NCBI GenBank assembly: GCA_002370555.1
Contig: AP014718.1
Span: forward strand, 2,418,001 to 2,482,000
Direction: 5' to 3'
Origin: Arthrobacter sp. Hiyo4
GTDB lineage: Bacteria; Actinomycetota; Actinomycetes; Actinomycetales; Micrococcaceae
Length of the DNA stretch: 64,000 bases
Under the pieces are notes generated by a model. The model had not been told where the DNA came from and did no database searches. It worked only from the letters and a program-made list of their open reading frames with translations. Both the position numbers and the translations under genes were made by a program. Each line of letters opens with the position of its first letter. Within the stretch, counting starts at the first letter, position 1. Positions 38,671 to 49,091 of this stretch are shown one piece after another.

Positions 38671-40714
38671 ATGCGGTCAAAGTTCAAACTTATCCTCGCC
38701 GTGATCGGCCTGACCGGGCTGCTCGCGGTTCCTGTCGGCGCGGCTTGGGCTGAACCGCCGGTCACTCTGGACCCGGTGACAAAAATTGTCGATCCCAATG
38801 GCGTCCTGGGCGGTGACAAAGCCGAGGTTGAGTCGGCCATCAAGAAGCTGGGGACCGATCACGCAACAGTGCTGCACGTAGTAATTGTGAAGAAATTCGA
38901 AAGCCCGACCGATCGGGAAGCGTGGAGCGATGAGGTTGCCCAAAAGGCCAGCCTGGGACAGAACGCTTTGATTTTCGCGGTCGCTACCGATACCAGGCAG
39001 TACGTGCTGAATAAGCCCGGCAACAGCAAGATCACCACCGCCCAAATTGAAAACATCAAGAGCAAAGCCATTGGCCCGCAGTTGGCGAACGACAACTACT
39101 CCCAAGCCGCCATCAATGCCGCAGCAGCCATCGGCGATGCAGCAGGCGGTGGCAGCGGCAACGTCCCCGGTGACGGCGCCGGGGCTGCGGTCCTGGTAGG
39201 GACGGGTATTGCAGTTGCCGGTGGGGCCGGCGCCTACCTTTACTTCCGCAACAAGCGCAAAAAGGCAGCCTTGGCATCCAGCGCCGGCTACGGTCCGCAG
39301 GGCACCGAGCTTGATCCGCTGGCTTCGCTCAGCATCGAGGAACTCCGGCGCAAGAGCGGTTCCCTCATCATCGAGGCCGACGACGCCATCAAGTCCAGCG
39401 AGCAGGAACTCGGCTTCGCGGAGGCCCAGTACGGCGACGCCGCGGTGGGAAACTTCACCAAGGCCCTGGCCGAAGCCAAAGCCCACATGTCCGAATCCTT
39501 CAAGCTCCAGCAGCAGCTTGACGACCACATCCCGGACACCGAAGAACAGCAGCGCAGCTGGCTCGGCGAAATCATCCGCCGTTCAGAGGCGGCGCTTGGC
39601 TCGCTCCAGGAGCAGAAGGCCGACTTTGATTCGCTCCGCGAGCTCGAGAAGAACGCCCCGCAAGCACTGGCCGCCATCAGCGCCGGAGCCCACGAAGCCG
39701 ACGCCAAGATCGTCAGCGCCGAACAGTCACTGACGGCTTTGCGTGCCAAGTATGCAGACAGTGCGCTGGTGCAGGTCGCTGACAACATCACCCAGGCCAA
39801 GGAACGGCTGGCCTTTGTGCAAAATGCCACGGCCACCGCCCAGGAGAAGCTCACCGCAGGCGAGGGCAGCCTCGCCGCGGTCGCCGTGCGGGCGTCTGAA
39901 GAGAGCCTGCACCAGACCAACGTTCTGCTGGACGCCATCGCCAAGGTTTCCGCCAGCCTGGACGAAGCCCGCAACGGCCTGGAGGCGGCCGTCGTCGAAA
40001 CCTCCCAGGACCTCGCGCAGGCGAAAGCCATGATCCAGTCCGGCGAACACCCCGAACTGGCCGGCCCGGTGGCCGGCGTTGAAGCCGCGCTGGGCCAGGT
40101 CAAGACCGAAATCCAGGGCGGGAAGATCGATCCCATCGCAACCCTGCAGCGCGTTGAAACGGCGCACCAGGCGCTGGACCAGTCCCTCTCCGGCATCCGG
40201 AACCAGCAGGACCAGGCCCGCCGTGCGCAGGCGTCAGTGCAGCAGACCATCATGTCGGCGCAGGCGCAGATCAGCGCCACGTCGGACTACATCACTGCCC
40301 GTCGTGGCGGCGTAGGCACGGAAGCCCGTACCCGGCTCGCCGAGTCCCAGCGCAACCTCGACTACGCGCTGTCCATCTCCCGCAACGATCCCGTTACTGC
40401 CCTCACGTACGCCCAGCAGGCCCGCGCCCTCGCGGCCCAGGCAGCGCAGCTCGCCCAGGCTGACGTCGACAACTTTGGTGGCTACGCCAACCAGGGCTTC
40501 GGCGGCGGGGCATGTTCGGCGGTCGCGGCGGAGGAGGCGGCGGCCTCGGTGGCGCCATCCTTGGCGGTATCCTCATCAACTCCATCCTCAACGGCGGCAG
40601 CGGCGGAGGCTGGGGCGGTGGCCACAGCGACGGCGGCGGCTGGGCGGTGACTCCGGCGGCGGCGATATGGGCGGCGGCTGGGGCGGCGATTCCGGCGGCG
40701 GCGGGGATTTCTGA
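38671..40714 (+). CDS. TPM-domain membrane protein with coiled coil and Gly-rich tail (two late frameshifts)
   Basis: About 681 residues. The signal/TM is KLILAVIGLTGLLAVPVGAA, then the exported TPM domain (VTKIVDPNGVLGGDKAEVES, LHVVIVKKFESPTDREAWSD, NALIFAVATDTRQYVLN). A second TM is AAVLVGTGIAVAGGAGAYLY, followed by a basic stop and a ~430-residue, Ala/Glu/Gln-rich cytoplasmic region predicted as long helices or coiled coil. The Gly-rich end is split by shifts near 40505 and 40648 and finishes GGGWGGDSGGGGDF. TPM proteins are linked to membrane stress and photosystem repair in other groups; here the function is unknown. The start is ATG 38671 with AAGGG upstream. pspA follows after 112 bases. 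Confidence 0.83.
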
Positions 40715-40731
40715 TCCGGCAAAAGGCTAGA

Positions 40732-40757
40732 CGCCGACAGGAACCAACCTGCCGGCG
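40732..40757 (+). terminator. Weak hairpin between TPM gene and pspA
   Basis: Ten-bp arms 40732-40741 and 40748-40757 with one mismatch around a six-base loop, followed by aaaagaag and not by T. More likely a transcript-processing or attenuating stem than a full terminator. Confidence 0.4.
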
Positions 40758-40826
40758 AAAAGAAGCGGTACAACAACTGTTCACTGATCTCAGTGGCCAC
40801 CATTGAGCAGGACGAAAGGCATCACC

Positions 40827-41612
40827 ATGGTTAAGCAGTCCATTTTCGGCCGGATCGCACAGCTGGCAAAGGCAAACATCAACACTTTGCTGGACAACGC
40901 TGAGGATCCGCAGAAGATGCTGGACCAGATGGTCCGGGACTACACCAACAACATTGCGGAGGCTGAGTCCGCCGTAGCCCAGACCATCGGCAACCTGCGT
41001 ATGCTCCAGGATGACTACCGCGAGGACATCAAGAACGCCCAGGACTGGGGCAACAAGGCCCTCGCCGCATCCCGCAAGGCGGACGAATACCGCAGCGCCG
41101 GCGACAGCGTAGACGCCGAGAAGTTCGACAACCTCGCGAAGGTAGCCCTGCAGCGCCAGATGTCCGCGGAAAGCGAAGCCAAGGGTGCTGAGCCGAGCAT
41201 CGCCTCGCAGACCGAGGTGGTGGACAAGCTCAAGTCGGGCCTGGACCAGATGAAGGGCAAGCTCAACGAGCTCACCAGCAAGCGCAACGAGCTGGTTGCG
41301 CGCTCCAAGACGGCCGCGGCACAGTCCCAGGTGCATGATGCCATTAAGAGCATCGACTTCATGGATCCCACGAGCGAAGTTGGCCGCTTCGAAGAGAAAA
41401 TCCGCCGCGAAGAAGCCAAAGTCCGCGGACAGCAGGAGCTTGCCGCGTCGAGCCTGGACGCCCAGTTCAACCAGCTGGAAGACCTCGGCGAGCAGGTGGA
41501 AATCGAAGCACGCCTGGCAGCCCTGAAGTCCGGCGGGGCCAAGCCGGCCATCGGCGCTTCAGGCACCCGGTCCGAGTCCACCGTCGACGAAGCCGACTTC
41601 GACAAGCTGTAG
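40827..41612 (+). CDS. pspA: PspA/IM30 family phage shock protein
   Basis: A 261-residue, almost entirely helical protein that assembles on damaged membranes and keeps the proton gradient. It begins VKQSIFGRIAQLAKANINTL with DNAEDPQKMLDQMVRDYTNN, the PspA amphipathic N-terminus, followed by long coiled-coil helices (RMLQDDYREDIKNAQDWGNK, VARSKTAAAQSQVHDAIKSI) and an acidic end ESTVDEADFDKL. ATG 40827 is used because CGAAAGG lies eight bases upstream. The frame is intact. It lies behind the TPM gene, with htrA divergent beyond it, so three envelope-stress functions are grouped. Confidence 0.93.
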   Translation: MVKQSIFGRIAQLAKANINTLLDNAEDPQKMLDQMVRDYTNNIAEAESAVAQTIGNLRMLQDDYREDIKNAQDWGNKALAASRKADEYRSAGDSVDAEKFDNLAKVALQRQMSAESEAKGAEPSIASQTEVVDKLKSGLDQMKGKLNELTSKRNELVARSKTAAAQSQVHDAIKSIDFMDPTSEVGRFEEKIRREEAKVRGQQELAASSLDAQFNQLEDLGEQVEIEARLAALKSGGAKPAIGASGTRSESTVDEADFDKL

Positions 41613-41637
41613 CCAGCCGCGTCCGCCGTTGAGCGGG

Positions 41638-41677
41638 CAGCAGGGGCCGGGTTCATCACGAACCCCGGCCCCTGCTG
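41638..41677 (+). terminator. Terminator hairpin after pspA
   Basis: Arms 41638-41654 and 41660-41677 pair over 17 bp with one bulged base around loop atcac. It starts 26 bases after the pspA stop and lies upstream of the photolyase gene. The bulge is in a G/C run and may itself be a missing base. Confidence 0.75.
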
Positions 41678-41739
41678 TGCCCCGACAGAAACCGGCAACG
41701 ACCGTGCGACTGCTGTCGCGGATGTGTAGCGTGGAGGGC

Positions 41740-43214
41740 ATGGTCTCCCCCGTTGCATCCTCCATCGTCTGGCTCCGTGACGACCTTCGACTGGACGATA
41801 ACCCCGCTCTATCCCACGCCGTCGAACTCGGCTTGCCGCTCACAGTGGTCTACATCCTCGACGAGCAATCCCCCGGAATCCGTCCCTTGGGGAGCGCGGC
41901 CCGCTGGTGGCTGCACCACTCGCTGACTTCGTTGGCGGGGGCGCTTGCTGACGCCGGTTCCGCACTCATCCTCAGGCGCGGACCTGCCAGCCGTGTGATC
42001 CGGGACTTGGCCGCGGAGACCGGCGCTAAGCACGTGTTGTGGAACCGCCGCTACGGCGGTCCCGAGCGGTCCCTGGACGCGGACATCAAGGCCTGGGCTG
42101 CGGAGAACGGCATCCAAGCCGCCAGCTTCCAGGCCAACCTGCTGTTCGAGCCGTGGACCATCACCACGGGCAGCGGCGGCCCCTATAAGGTGTTCACGCC
42201 CTACTGGCGGGCCTGCACAGCGTCCGGCGAGCCCGCCCGCCGCTGGATGCGCCGGCCCACCTGCCCTCCCCCGCCGTCGCCGGTTCGATGAAGCAGGCCT
42301 GCAGCGACGCGCTGACAGAGTGGTCGCTGCTGCCCGTGTCGCCGGACTGGAGCGGTGGCCTGGCTGAGACTTGGGAGCCCGGGGAGGCCGGAGCGCAAAG
42401 CAGGCTTGAGGACTTCCTGGACGGACCCGCGGAGGACTACGGCACCGGGCGGGATATTCCCGGAGTGGAAGGCACTTCCCGGCTGTCCCCGCACCTCCGT
42501 TTTGGTGAAATCAGCCCGTTCCGGGTCTGGCACGAGCTCCGCCGCCATTTCCCCCGCGAGACGACGCCCGACGTCGGGATCTTCCGGTCCGAGCTGGGCT
42601 GGCGGGAGTTCTGCTGGCAACTGCTTTACGCCAATCCCCAGCTGGCTACCCGAAACTACCGACCCGACTTCGACCGCTTCGAATGGCAGCAGCCCACAGC
42701 CGCGGAACTGGAGGCGTGGGAACAGGGCCGGACCGGCTATCCGCTGGTGGATGCGGGGATGCGGCAGCTCTGGCAGACCGGTTGGATGCATAACCGGGTC
42801 CGGATGGCGGCGGCGTCATTCCTTGTCAAGAATCTCCTGGCCGACTGGCGCCTGGGCGAGGCGTGGTTCTGGGACACCCTGGTGGATGCCGATGCAGCCA
42901 GCAACCCCGCCAACTGGCAATGGGTTGCAGGCTCGGGCGCCGACGCGTCCCCGTACTTCCGGATCTTCAATCCCGTCACGCAGAGCAAGAAGTTCGACGC
43001 CGACGGCCGGTACCTTCGCGAGTTCATTCCGGAACTCGCCCACATGGACCGCAGAGCCATCCACGAACCATGGAAGCAGCCCGATGTCCAGGGCTACCCC
43101 GCGCCCGTGGTGGGGCTCCCCGAGTCCAGGGAGCGTGCGCTGGCCACTTACCAGAGACTTCGGGAGGACCGGCAAAGCCAGGACAACGTCTCCGGCCCGG
43201 AAATTAGCGGCTGA
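41740..43214 (+). CDS. phr: Deoxyribodipyrimidine photolyase (one frameshift)
   Basis: Light-driven repair enzyme for cyclobutane pyrimidine dimers, class I, about 491 residues. The N-terminal antenna domain has SSIVWLRDDLRLDDNPALSH. The FAD domain has SRLSPHLRFGEISPFRVWHE, FRSELGWREFCWQLLYANPQ, YPLVDAGMRQLWQTGWMHNR, RMAAASFLVKNLLADWRLGE and DADAASNPANWQWVAGSGAD, the last two being hallmark FAD and substrate contacts. The frame changes near 42250 within the interdomain link (should read LDAPAHLPSPAVAGSMKQAC). ATG 41740 has GGAGG just upstream. The 3' end overlaps the converging cytochrome gene by 11 bases. Confidence 0.94.
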
Positions 43215-44136
43215 TTTTGCCCATCAGGGAGGCGATGGGGCGAAGGAAGAGGGGACGCGCCAGGAACCAGGCCGCCACCATGGCTGCCACCGAGGCGACG
43301 AAGACCCAGAAGCCGAACCATCCAGCGTCGTCGCTGCCGCCGTACATGTGGTTCAGATTCCGCAATGCACCGGTGGCGAGCACCAGGAAGACATGCACCA
43401 CGATGAACGCCACGAAATAGATCATGACGGGGAAGTGGATGGCCCGCGCGAGCTCAATGGGGTAGGCCTTATTGAGAGCGGTGGCCTTCTTGGGCCACGC
43501 GGAGGACGTCCGAATACCGGAGATGAACGCAAGCGGTGCGGCGATGAAGACCGTGGCGGAATACGTCAGCAGCTGGAGCGCGTTGTAGTTGACCCAGCCG
43601 TTGTCGGTGGGCCAGTTCAACGAGGCGTACTGAAGCGCTGCAGAGAGGGCATTGGGGATAACGTCCCAGCTGGTGGGCACGATCCGCATCCATTGGCCGG
43701 TGGCGAACAGCAGGATGGCGAACACCAGGCCGTTGAGGACCCAGAGCGCGTCCAGCGTCAGGTGCAGCCAAAGCTCCAAGGTGATCTTGGTGGGCGCGTT
43801 CTTGGTCTTGATCAGGCCCTTGTTGTTGCGCGTCCAGTGGCCGCTGGGCCGCGTGGTGGTCCGCACCTGCCAGCCGGTCCTGATGATGAGCAGCAGGAAG
43901 AAGCCGTTCAGGAAGTGCTGCCAGGCCAGCCACGCCGGGAATCCCACAGGTGCGCCGTCAGGCAGTTCCGAATGACCCGGATAGTCAGCCAGGAACGAGG
44001 CCACCGCAGGAAGGCCGGTCATCCACTTGGCCAGCAGCACCACGAGCACCAGCACTACGAGAGCGGCAGGAACACCCCAGTAGAGTCTTGACCGCTTGCT
44101 CGTCGAGGAGCCGGGCTTCTTCGTGGGTGTGGACAT
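43204..44136 (-). CDS. Cytochrome b/b6-type membrane protein
   Basis: A 310-residue integral membrane protein with six predicted TM helices. These include WGVPAALVVLVLVVLLAKWM, FLNGFFLLLIIRTGW, LTLDALWVLNGLVFAILLF, LLTYSATVFIAAPLAFISGI and YFVAFIVVHVFLVLATG. His residues inside helices (AWQHFLNG, LWLHLTLD, RAIHFPVM, FIVVHVFL) fit two b-type haems, as in the thiosulfate reductase/formate dehydrogenase cytochrome b or Ni-Fe hydrogenase cytochrome families. No partner oxidoreductase is nearby, so its electron donor and acceptor are unknown. ATG 44136 is preceded by AGAGGA; the frame extends to 44223 but without a better start. Confidence 0.82.
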   Translation of the reverse strand: MSTPTKKPGSSTSKRSRLYWGVPAALVVLVLVVLLAKWMTGLPAVASFLADYPGHSELPDGAPVGFPAWLAWQHFLNGFFLLLIIRTGWQVRTTTRPSGHWTRNNKGLIKTKNAPTKITLELWLHLTLDALWVLNGLVFAILLFATGQWMRIVPTSWDVIPNALSAALQYASLNWPTDNGWVNYNALQLLTYSATVFIAAPLAFISGIRTSSAWPKKATALNKAYPIELARAIHFPVMIYFVAFIVVHVFLVLATGALRNLNHMYGGSDDAGWFGFWVFVASVAAMVAAWFLARPLFLRPIASLMGKISR

Positions 44137-44221
44137 CGAACAACATTCCTCTCGAGAATGACTGACCAAGTGCTCAAATGGCTTTGCGAACGAGAATACT
44201 AGGAACCACATGTAATCGGGC

Positions 44222-44262
44222 AAAAGAAGACCCCGGCCGGCGTCATGCCGGTCGGGGTCTTC
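44222..44262 (-). terminator. Intrinsic terminator of tRNA-fMet copy 1
   Basis: Minus-strand RNA has a 16-bp stem with one mismatch (44226-44241 with 44247-44262, loop of five) directly followed by UUUU (44222-44225). A textbook rho-independent terminator five bases after the encoded CCA end. Confidence 0.9.
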
Positions 44263-44266
44263 TACA

Positions 44267-44343
44267 TGGTTGCGGGGACAGGATTTGAACCTGTGACCTC
44301 TGGGTTATGAGCCCAGCGAGCTACCGAACTGCTCCACCCCGCG
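44267..44343 (-). tRNA. Initiator tRNA-fMet (CAT), copy 1
   Basis: The cloverleaf reads CGCGGGG at the 5' end against CCCCGCA at the 3' end, so position 1 is C and position 72 is A: the C1-A72 mismatch that marks initiator tRNA. The anticodon loop is CTCATAA on a stem of three G-C pairs (GGG/CCC), also an initiator feature. The T arm is GGTTCAAATCC. The 3' CCA is encoded (44267-44269). A promoter and its own terminator flank it. Confidence 0.95.
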
Positions 44344-44446
44344 TCGCAAGATCAACACTACCGTACTTTGGAGTAGGTAAAAACCAATCGTGATTAGGGT
44401 CCCCACGACGCCGAGGTTGCCTGCCTGGGACGGATCCGCTTAAACC

Positions 44447-44483
44447 AAAAGGTCCGGATTCTGTTTCCAGAATCCGGACCTTT
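44447..44483 (-). terminator. Intrinsic terminator of tRNA-fMet copy 2
   Basis: Perfect 16-bp stem (44448-44463 with 44468-44483), loop tttc, the 3' arm running into UUUU in the minus-strand RNA. It separates the two tRNA genes into independent transcripts. Confidence 0.88.
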
Positions 44484-44489
44484 CGCCAG

Positions 44490-44563
44490 TTGCGGGGACA
44501 GGATTTGAACCTGTGACCTCTGGGTTATGAGCCCAGCGAGCTACCGAACTGCTCCACCCCGCG
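44490..44563 (-). tRNA. Initiator tRNA-fMet (CAT), copy 2
   Basis: The 74-base body is identical to copy 1, including the C1-A72 mismatch and three G-C anticodon-stem pairs. The 3' CCA is not encoded here (CTG instead). Identity continues about 12 bases 5' of the gene (tcgcaagatcaac), showing a local tandem duplication. Confidence 0.95.
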
Positions 44564-44574
44564 TCGCAAGATCA

Positions 44575-44603
44575 ACTCTACCGTCCGGTGAACGGGAGGC
44601 CAA
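44575..44603 (-). promoter_or_regulatory. Promoter of tRNA-fMet copy 2
   Basis: On the minus strand: TTGGCC (44598-44603), 17-bp spacer, TAGAGT (44575-44580), placing the start about five bases before the tRNA 5' end. Copy 1 has TAGTGT at the equivalent place (44355-44360). Confidence 0.5.
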
Positions 44604-44642
44604 ATCCTGGTGGCGTGATGTGCGTCTCGCTGGGTCAAGCCC

Positions 44643-47631
44643 TTAGTTACTGGCCGCCGGCGAGGGCGTCGCCGTCGGTGTAGCTTCCGGCGACGGTGTC
44701 GCCGCAGGGGCCGGCGCCGGGATCTTGCCCTCGGCGTCAATAGCTTTCTGCAGGGCCGCCGCGAGCTTCTTCTGCTCTTCCCCGTAGGCTGCAAAGTCGC
44801 CAGCCGCCAGGGCTGCCTGGCCCGCCTTGATGGCGGCGTTGGCCTCCTCCAGCGCGGCCTTCAGGTCTGCCTGGGCACCTGCACTCACCGGCGGTGTTGT
44901 GCCGGGAGCAGGCGGGGTCTGGCCGGTATTGCTGGAGTCGCCCGCCGCAGCGCCGGAGTCGCCGCCGAAGAGTTGCTTCAGGGCACCGTCGAGGGTCGGC
45001 GCAAAGCCGACCTTGTCACCGAAGGCCACCAGCACACGCTGCAGTGTGGGATAGGACGTCTCACCGGTCGACTTGAGGTAAACCGGCTGGACATACAGGA
45101 TGCCGCCGCCCACAGGCAGTGTCAGCAGGTTGCCGTTGAGCACTTCGGAGGCACCCTGCCGCAGAAGGTTCAAAGCCTGGGACACTGTGGGATCGGAGTT
45201 GAACTTGTTCTGGGCCTGGCCTGGCCCGGGAACCTGTGTTTCCGGCGGAATCTGCAGCAGCCTCAGCTTGCCGTAGCTTTCAGCTTTGACGCCCTTCTCG
45301 TTTCCGGCGTCAGAGTCAGCGGCCAGGAAACCATAGAGGACGTTCCGGGCAGTACCGTTGACGATCTGCGGGATGAAGGATGAGGTGAGCTGGAAGGCCG
45401 GCTTTTCCTGGTCAGGCATCTGCAGTGACATATAGAACGGCGGCTGCTTGACTTCCGTATCCACGGTGGGATCGTTCGGCACGCTCCATACTTCGTCACT
45501 CTTGTAGAAGCTCACCGGGTCCGTGACGTGGTAGCGGCCCAGGAGCTCCCGCTGCACCTTGAACAGGTCCTCCGGGTAACGGACGTGGCTCATGACATCG
45601 CCGGACATCTCCGAGTACGGCTTCACGGACGCCGGGAAAACTTTCTGCCAGGCCTTCAGGACAGGATCCTGATCGTCCCATGCATAGAGGGTCACCGAGC
45701 CGTCATAGGCGTCGACCGTGGCCTTGACCGAGTTCCTGATGTAGTTCACCGAGCTGTTCGGCAGGGCAACCGTCCGGCCTGAAGTGGTCTGTGAGTCCGC
45801 GGTGGCAGCCGAGAGCTGCTCCTGCTGCGAGTACGGGTAGTACTGGCTGGTGGTGTACCCGTCCACGATCCACTTGACGCGGCCGTCAACAACGGCCGGA
45901 TAGGAGTTGCCATCAACAGTGAGGTATGGGGCAACCTTCTCCACACGGTCACGCGGACTGCGGTCGTACAGGATCTGGGATTCTGCGTTAACTCCGTCGG
46001 AGAGGAGGAGGTCCGAGGACTGGAACTTGATGGAGTACAGGACCTTGTTGAAGAAGCTGCCCACGTTGGGCCGCCGTTGCCGGTGAAGGTGTACTGGGTT
46101 TCCCCGTCCCCTTCTTTACCCGAAGGCCTGTCCTGTTCGCGGTGCGGTGATCCCGCAGGCGCCCCGACAATGGAGTACTCCGGAGAGTCTTCACCGAAGT
46201 AGATCCGCGGCTCGTAGGTGGAGTCATCGCCAAGTACACCGGTGGACGGGATACCCGACTGGAGGAACTCCGGCTTGCCGTCGACGGTGAATTTGTTGCC
46301 CTTGGCCGCCACCACGCCGTAGCCGTGGGTGTAGACGACGTGCTGGTTGAGCCAGCCTTGCTGGTTGGTGGCAACGTTCGCCGGGTTCAACTCGCGCACG
46401 GCGATGACCGTGTCCTGGATCTTGCCGTCAACCTCGTAGCGGTCAACGTTCAGTGCCTCCGGGAACTGGTAGTACGGGCGGTACTGCTCCAGCTGGGAGA
46501 ACGCGTCGGAGATCAGGTTGGGGTCCAGGAGCCGGATGTTGGCCGTGGTCTGGGCGTCCGGGGCTAACGCCCCGGTGCTGGCCGTATTCGTCGCGTCATA
46601 GCGGTCCACCTGAATCTGGTCCAGGCCATAGGCCGCCCGAGTCATCTCGATGTTGCGCTGGATAAAGTCCTTCTCCAACGTCTGCTCGGAAGGCCGCACC
46701 TGAAACTGCTGGATGACCCACGGGTACACGCCGCCGGCCAGGATCGAGGTGATGATCAGCATGGCCGTGCCGATGACCGGCAGGCGCCAGCGGCCAATGA
46801 CCGCCGCAACGATAAAGAGGATGGCCACCAAACCTGCCGCCACGGCGAGGATCGCCTTGGTGGGGATCACGGCGTTCACGTCCGTATACAGCGCACCGGC
46901 CCAGCGCCCGCCGTTGCCCTGCAGGGCGGCGTAGCGGTCCAGCCAGAAGTTTGCGCCGAGCAGGATCAGGAAGGCTGCGCCCGTTACCGCCAGGTGGATC
47001 TGTGCCGCGCGGCTGGTGAACACGCCGCGTTCCATCAGCCGGATGCTGCCGTAGAGGTAGTGGGTGAGGATTCCGGCGATGCCGGCCACCACAACCACGC
47101 TGATCAGGAAGCCTGTGACGAATCCCAGGAACGGAAGAGTCATGAGGTAGAAGCTGATGTCCAGGCCGAACTCAGGATCGCTCTGGCCGAACGGTTCCTG
47201 GTTGAAGAACAACAGCACCTTCTGCCATTGGCTGGCCGCTGCGCTGCCCGCGAACAGCCCGAACAGAATGGGAAGGCCCACCATAACGACGCGGCGGACC
47301 GGTTCAAGCTGGGCCTGGTAGCGGTTCAGGTTGTCGCGCATCTCGGAGTCCGGCGCGTACAAGGGCCGTGCATGGTAGGCAACCCGGATGGCAAAAAAGA
47401 CGGCCAGGAACATCAGCGCGAAGCCGGCGAGGAAGATCCCTATCCGCGAGAGGTTTTCTGTCACAAACACTTCGAAGTAGCCGAGCTGCCGGTACCAGAG
47501 GACGTCAGTCCACACATTGGCGAAGAAGATGAAGCCCACCACTGCGATCGCAACAACAATCAGCGTGGGCGTTAGGGCCCGCGTCGCGAGGGGGGTCTTC
47601 CGGGCGGGATGGGGCTGGTAGGACGGGACAA
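44643..47631 (-). CDS. UPF0182 family membrane protein (two frameshifts)
   Basis: About 996 residues, a large conserved actinobacterial protein of unknown function (Rv3193c/Rv0064 family). The N-terminal third holds about seven TM helices, e.g. [57 protein letters not shown] and [20 protein letters not shown] long extracytoplasmic part follows ([19 protein letters not shown] start in [20 protein letters not shown], later [20 protein letters not shown]). The C-terminus is Pro/Ala/Thr-rich. TTG 47631 gives the usual Arg/Pro-rich start ([18 protein letters not shown]) with a missing base near 47572; a second shift lies near 46070 ([20 protein letters not shown]). The PDZ/Lon gene is upstream on the same strand. 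Confidence 0.9.
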
Positions 47632-47767
47632 ACTCGGTACCTCATAGCTGGTCGTCAGGTTTACATGAGAAGCGTGCGTGCGGTTGACGTCCGGCACCGG
47701 TCAAGCGTGTGGCAACGTCCGTCATATCTGCCACGAGTGGCGGTAAAGCTTAGTTCCTGGCCTCAGT

Positions 47768-48960
47768 CTAGTTGCTGGCGCAGACCGGCAAAGCGCCCGT
47801 GTCCTGCCCGGATCCGGCGAGTTCGACGGCGTGACGCGCCTCTGCGATGTTCTCCACTTTGAGCACCTGCAGTCCCTCCGGCACATGGCCCACAACTTCG
47901 TCGCAGTTTTCTGCCGGGGCGAGGAATACCGTGGCTCCCCCGGCCCGCGCGCCCAGCATCTTCTGCCGGATGCCGCCGATAGGACCTACGGTGCCGTCCG
48001 GGGTGATGGTCCCCGTTCCCGCGACATGTTTGCCGCCAGTCAGGTCCCCTTGTGTCACTGTGTCGATAATGCCCAGCGAAAACATCAGCCCGGCACTGGG
48101 GCCGCCAACCTTGTCCAGTGAAATCTTCACGTCGAACGGAAACGTGAACAGGTACTTGAGCATGACTCCGAGAATGTAGCGGCCTGCACCGTTGTTCATG
48201 GGGGTGATGGTCTGAGTGACGGATTCCCCTGCGCGCTGCACCACCAGGGTGGCCGGCGCTCCCTGGCCTGCGGCCAGTTCGTCCTGCACCACGGCGAGCG
48301 ATGTGATGGGTTTGCCGTTGATCGATTCGAAGATGTCGCCGTTTTCAACCTTGCCGGCGGACGGCGAACCATCGGGCAGCCCCGCGGCCTGGAGCTGCTG
48401 GCCGAAGGGAATGTTGAGCTCCTTGAGTGCCGATGCCACCGCATTCTCCTGCGACGACGTCATGGCCACGGAGCTCTGCTCGTCAGCCTCCTCCTTTGTG
48501 GTTCCGCTGGGGTAAAGCATCTCCACCGGATGAACGGACTTGGACCCGTCCAGCCAGGCGGTGAAGGCACCCAGGACGCTTACCGGGCCGTTGGGGCCGC
48601 CATCGACATAAACGGTGGTCAGGTCCAGATTTCCCTTGGCAGGATAGGTTTCGCGGCCCGTCACGCTGATGACAGGGCTGCCCTGGCTCTGGCCGAGGGT
48701 GTTGAAGGTTGGTCCGGGCGATTCCACAACATAAGGCACCGGTACAGTGACGGCCGCGATCCCCAGTCCCAGCGCCAGGACGCCGGAAAGCATCATCACG
48801 GACACCCGCCGGTCCCGGGCGGGGAGCTGCGAGGTGCCTTCAGCCCTGTGGGCGGGGTGCCGGCTACACCCTTTCCGGGCGCTGCGGCACTCGCTGTGGT
48901 GCCGGCGTCGAGCTCTGGAGCGTGGTCCTCATGCGGATGATCGCCGCGGGTTGTAGTCAC
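47768..48960 (-). CDS. PDZ-domain Lon-type (S16) protease (one frameshift)
   Basis: Membrane-anchored serine-lysine protease of the YlbL/Rv3194c type, about 397 residues. The start is taken as GTG 48960 (TTTRGDHPHEDHAPELDAGT); a shift near 48817 leads to RDRRVSVMMLSGVLALGLGI, the single TM. Then come a PDZ domain (SAGKVENGDIFESINGKPIT) and the Lon proteolytic domain with catalytic Ser in DKVGGPSAGLMFSLGIIDTV and Lys in GTVGPIGGIRQKMLGARAGG. The C-terminus is VENIAEARHAVELAGSGQD. It is divergent from the DUF2342 gene and upstream of UPF0182, as in mycobacteria (Rv3193c-Rv3195). Confidence 0.9.
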
Positions 48961-49091
48961 TGAATCAACACTACGCGGTGCCGCCCCCGGCCAGCTCTTT
49001 GCCTACAGCGAACGTGACGCCCGTCCGGCAGACAGCCGCCCCTGCCCGGGGTACCGTGAAGTGAACAGTCACACCGACGATCGGCGGGATC

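Noticed and set aside
42355..44091. 578-codon plus-strand frame running over the photolyase and antisense to the cytochrome gene
   Set aside because: The true photolyase reading ends at 43214 in another frame, and the remainder is antisense to six clear TM helices with low-complexity His/Glu translation.
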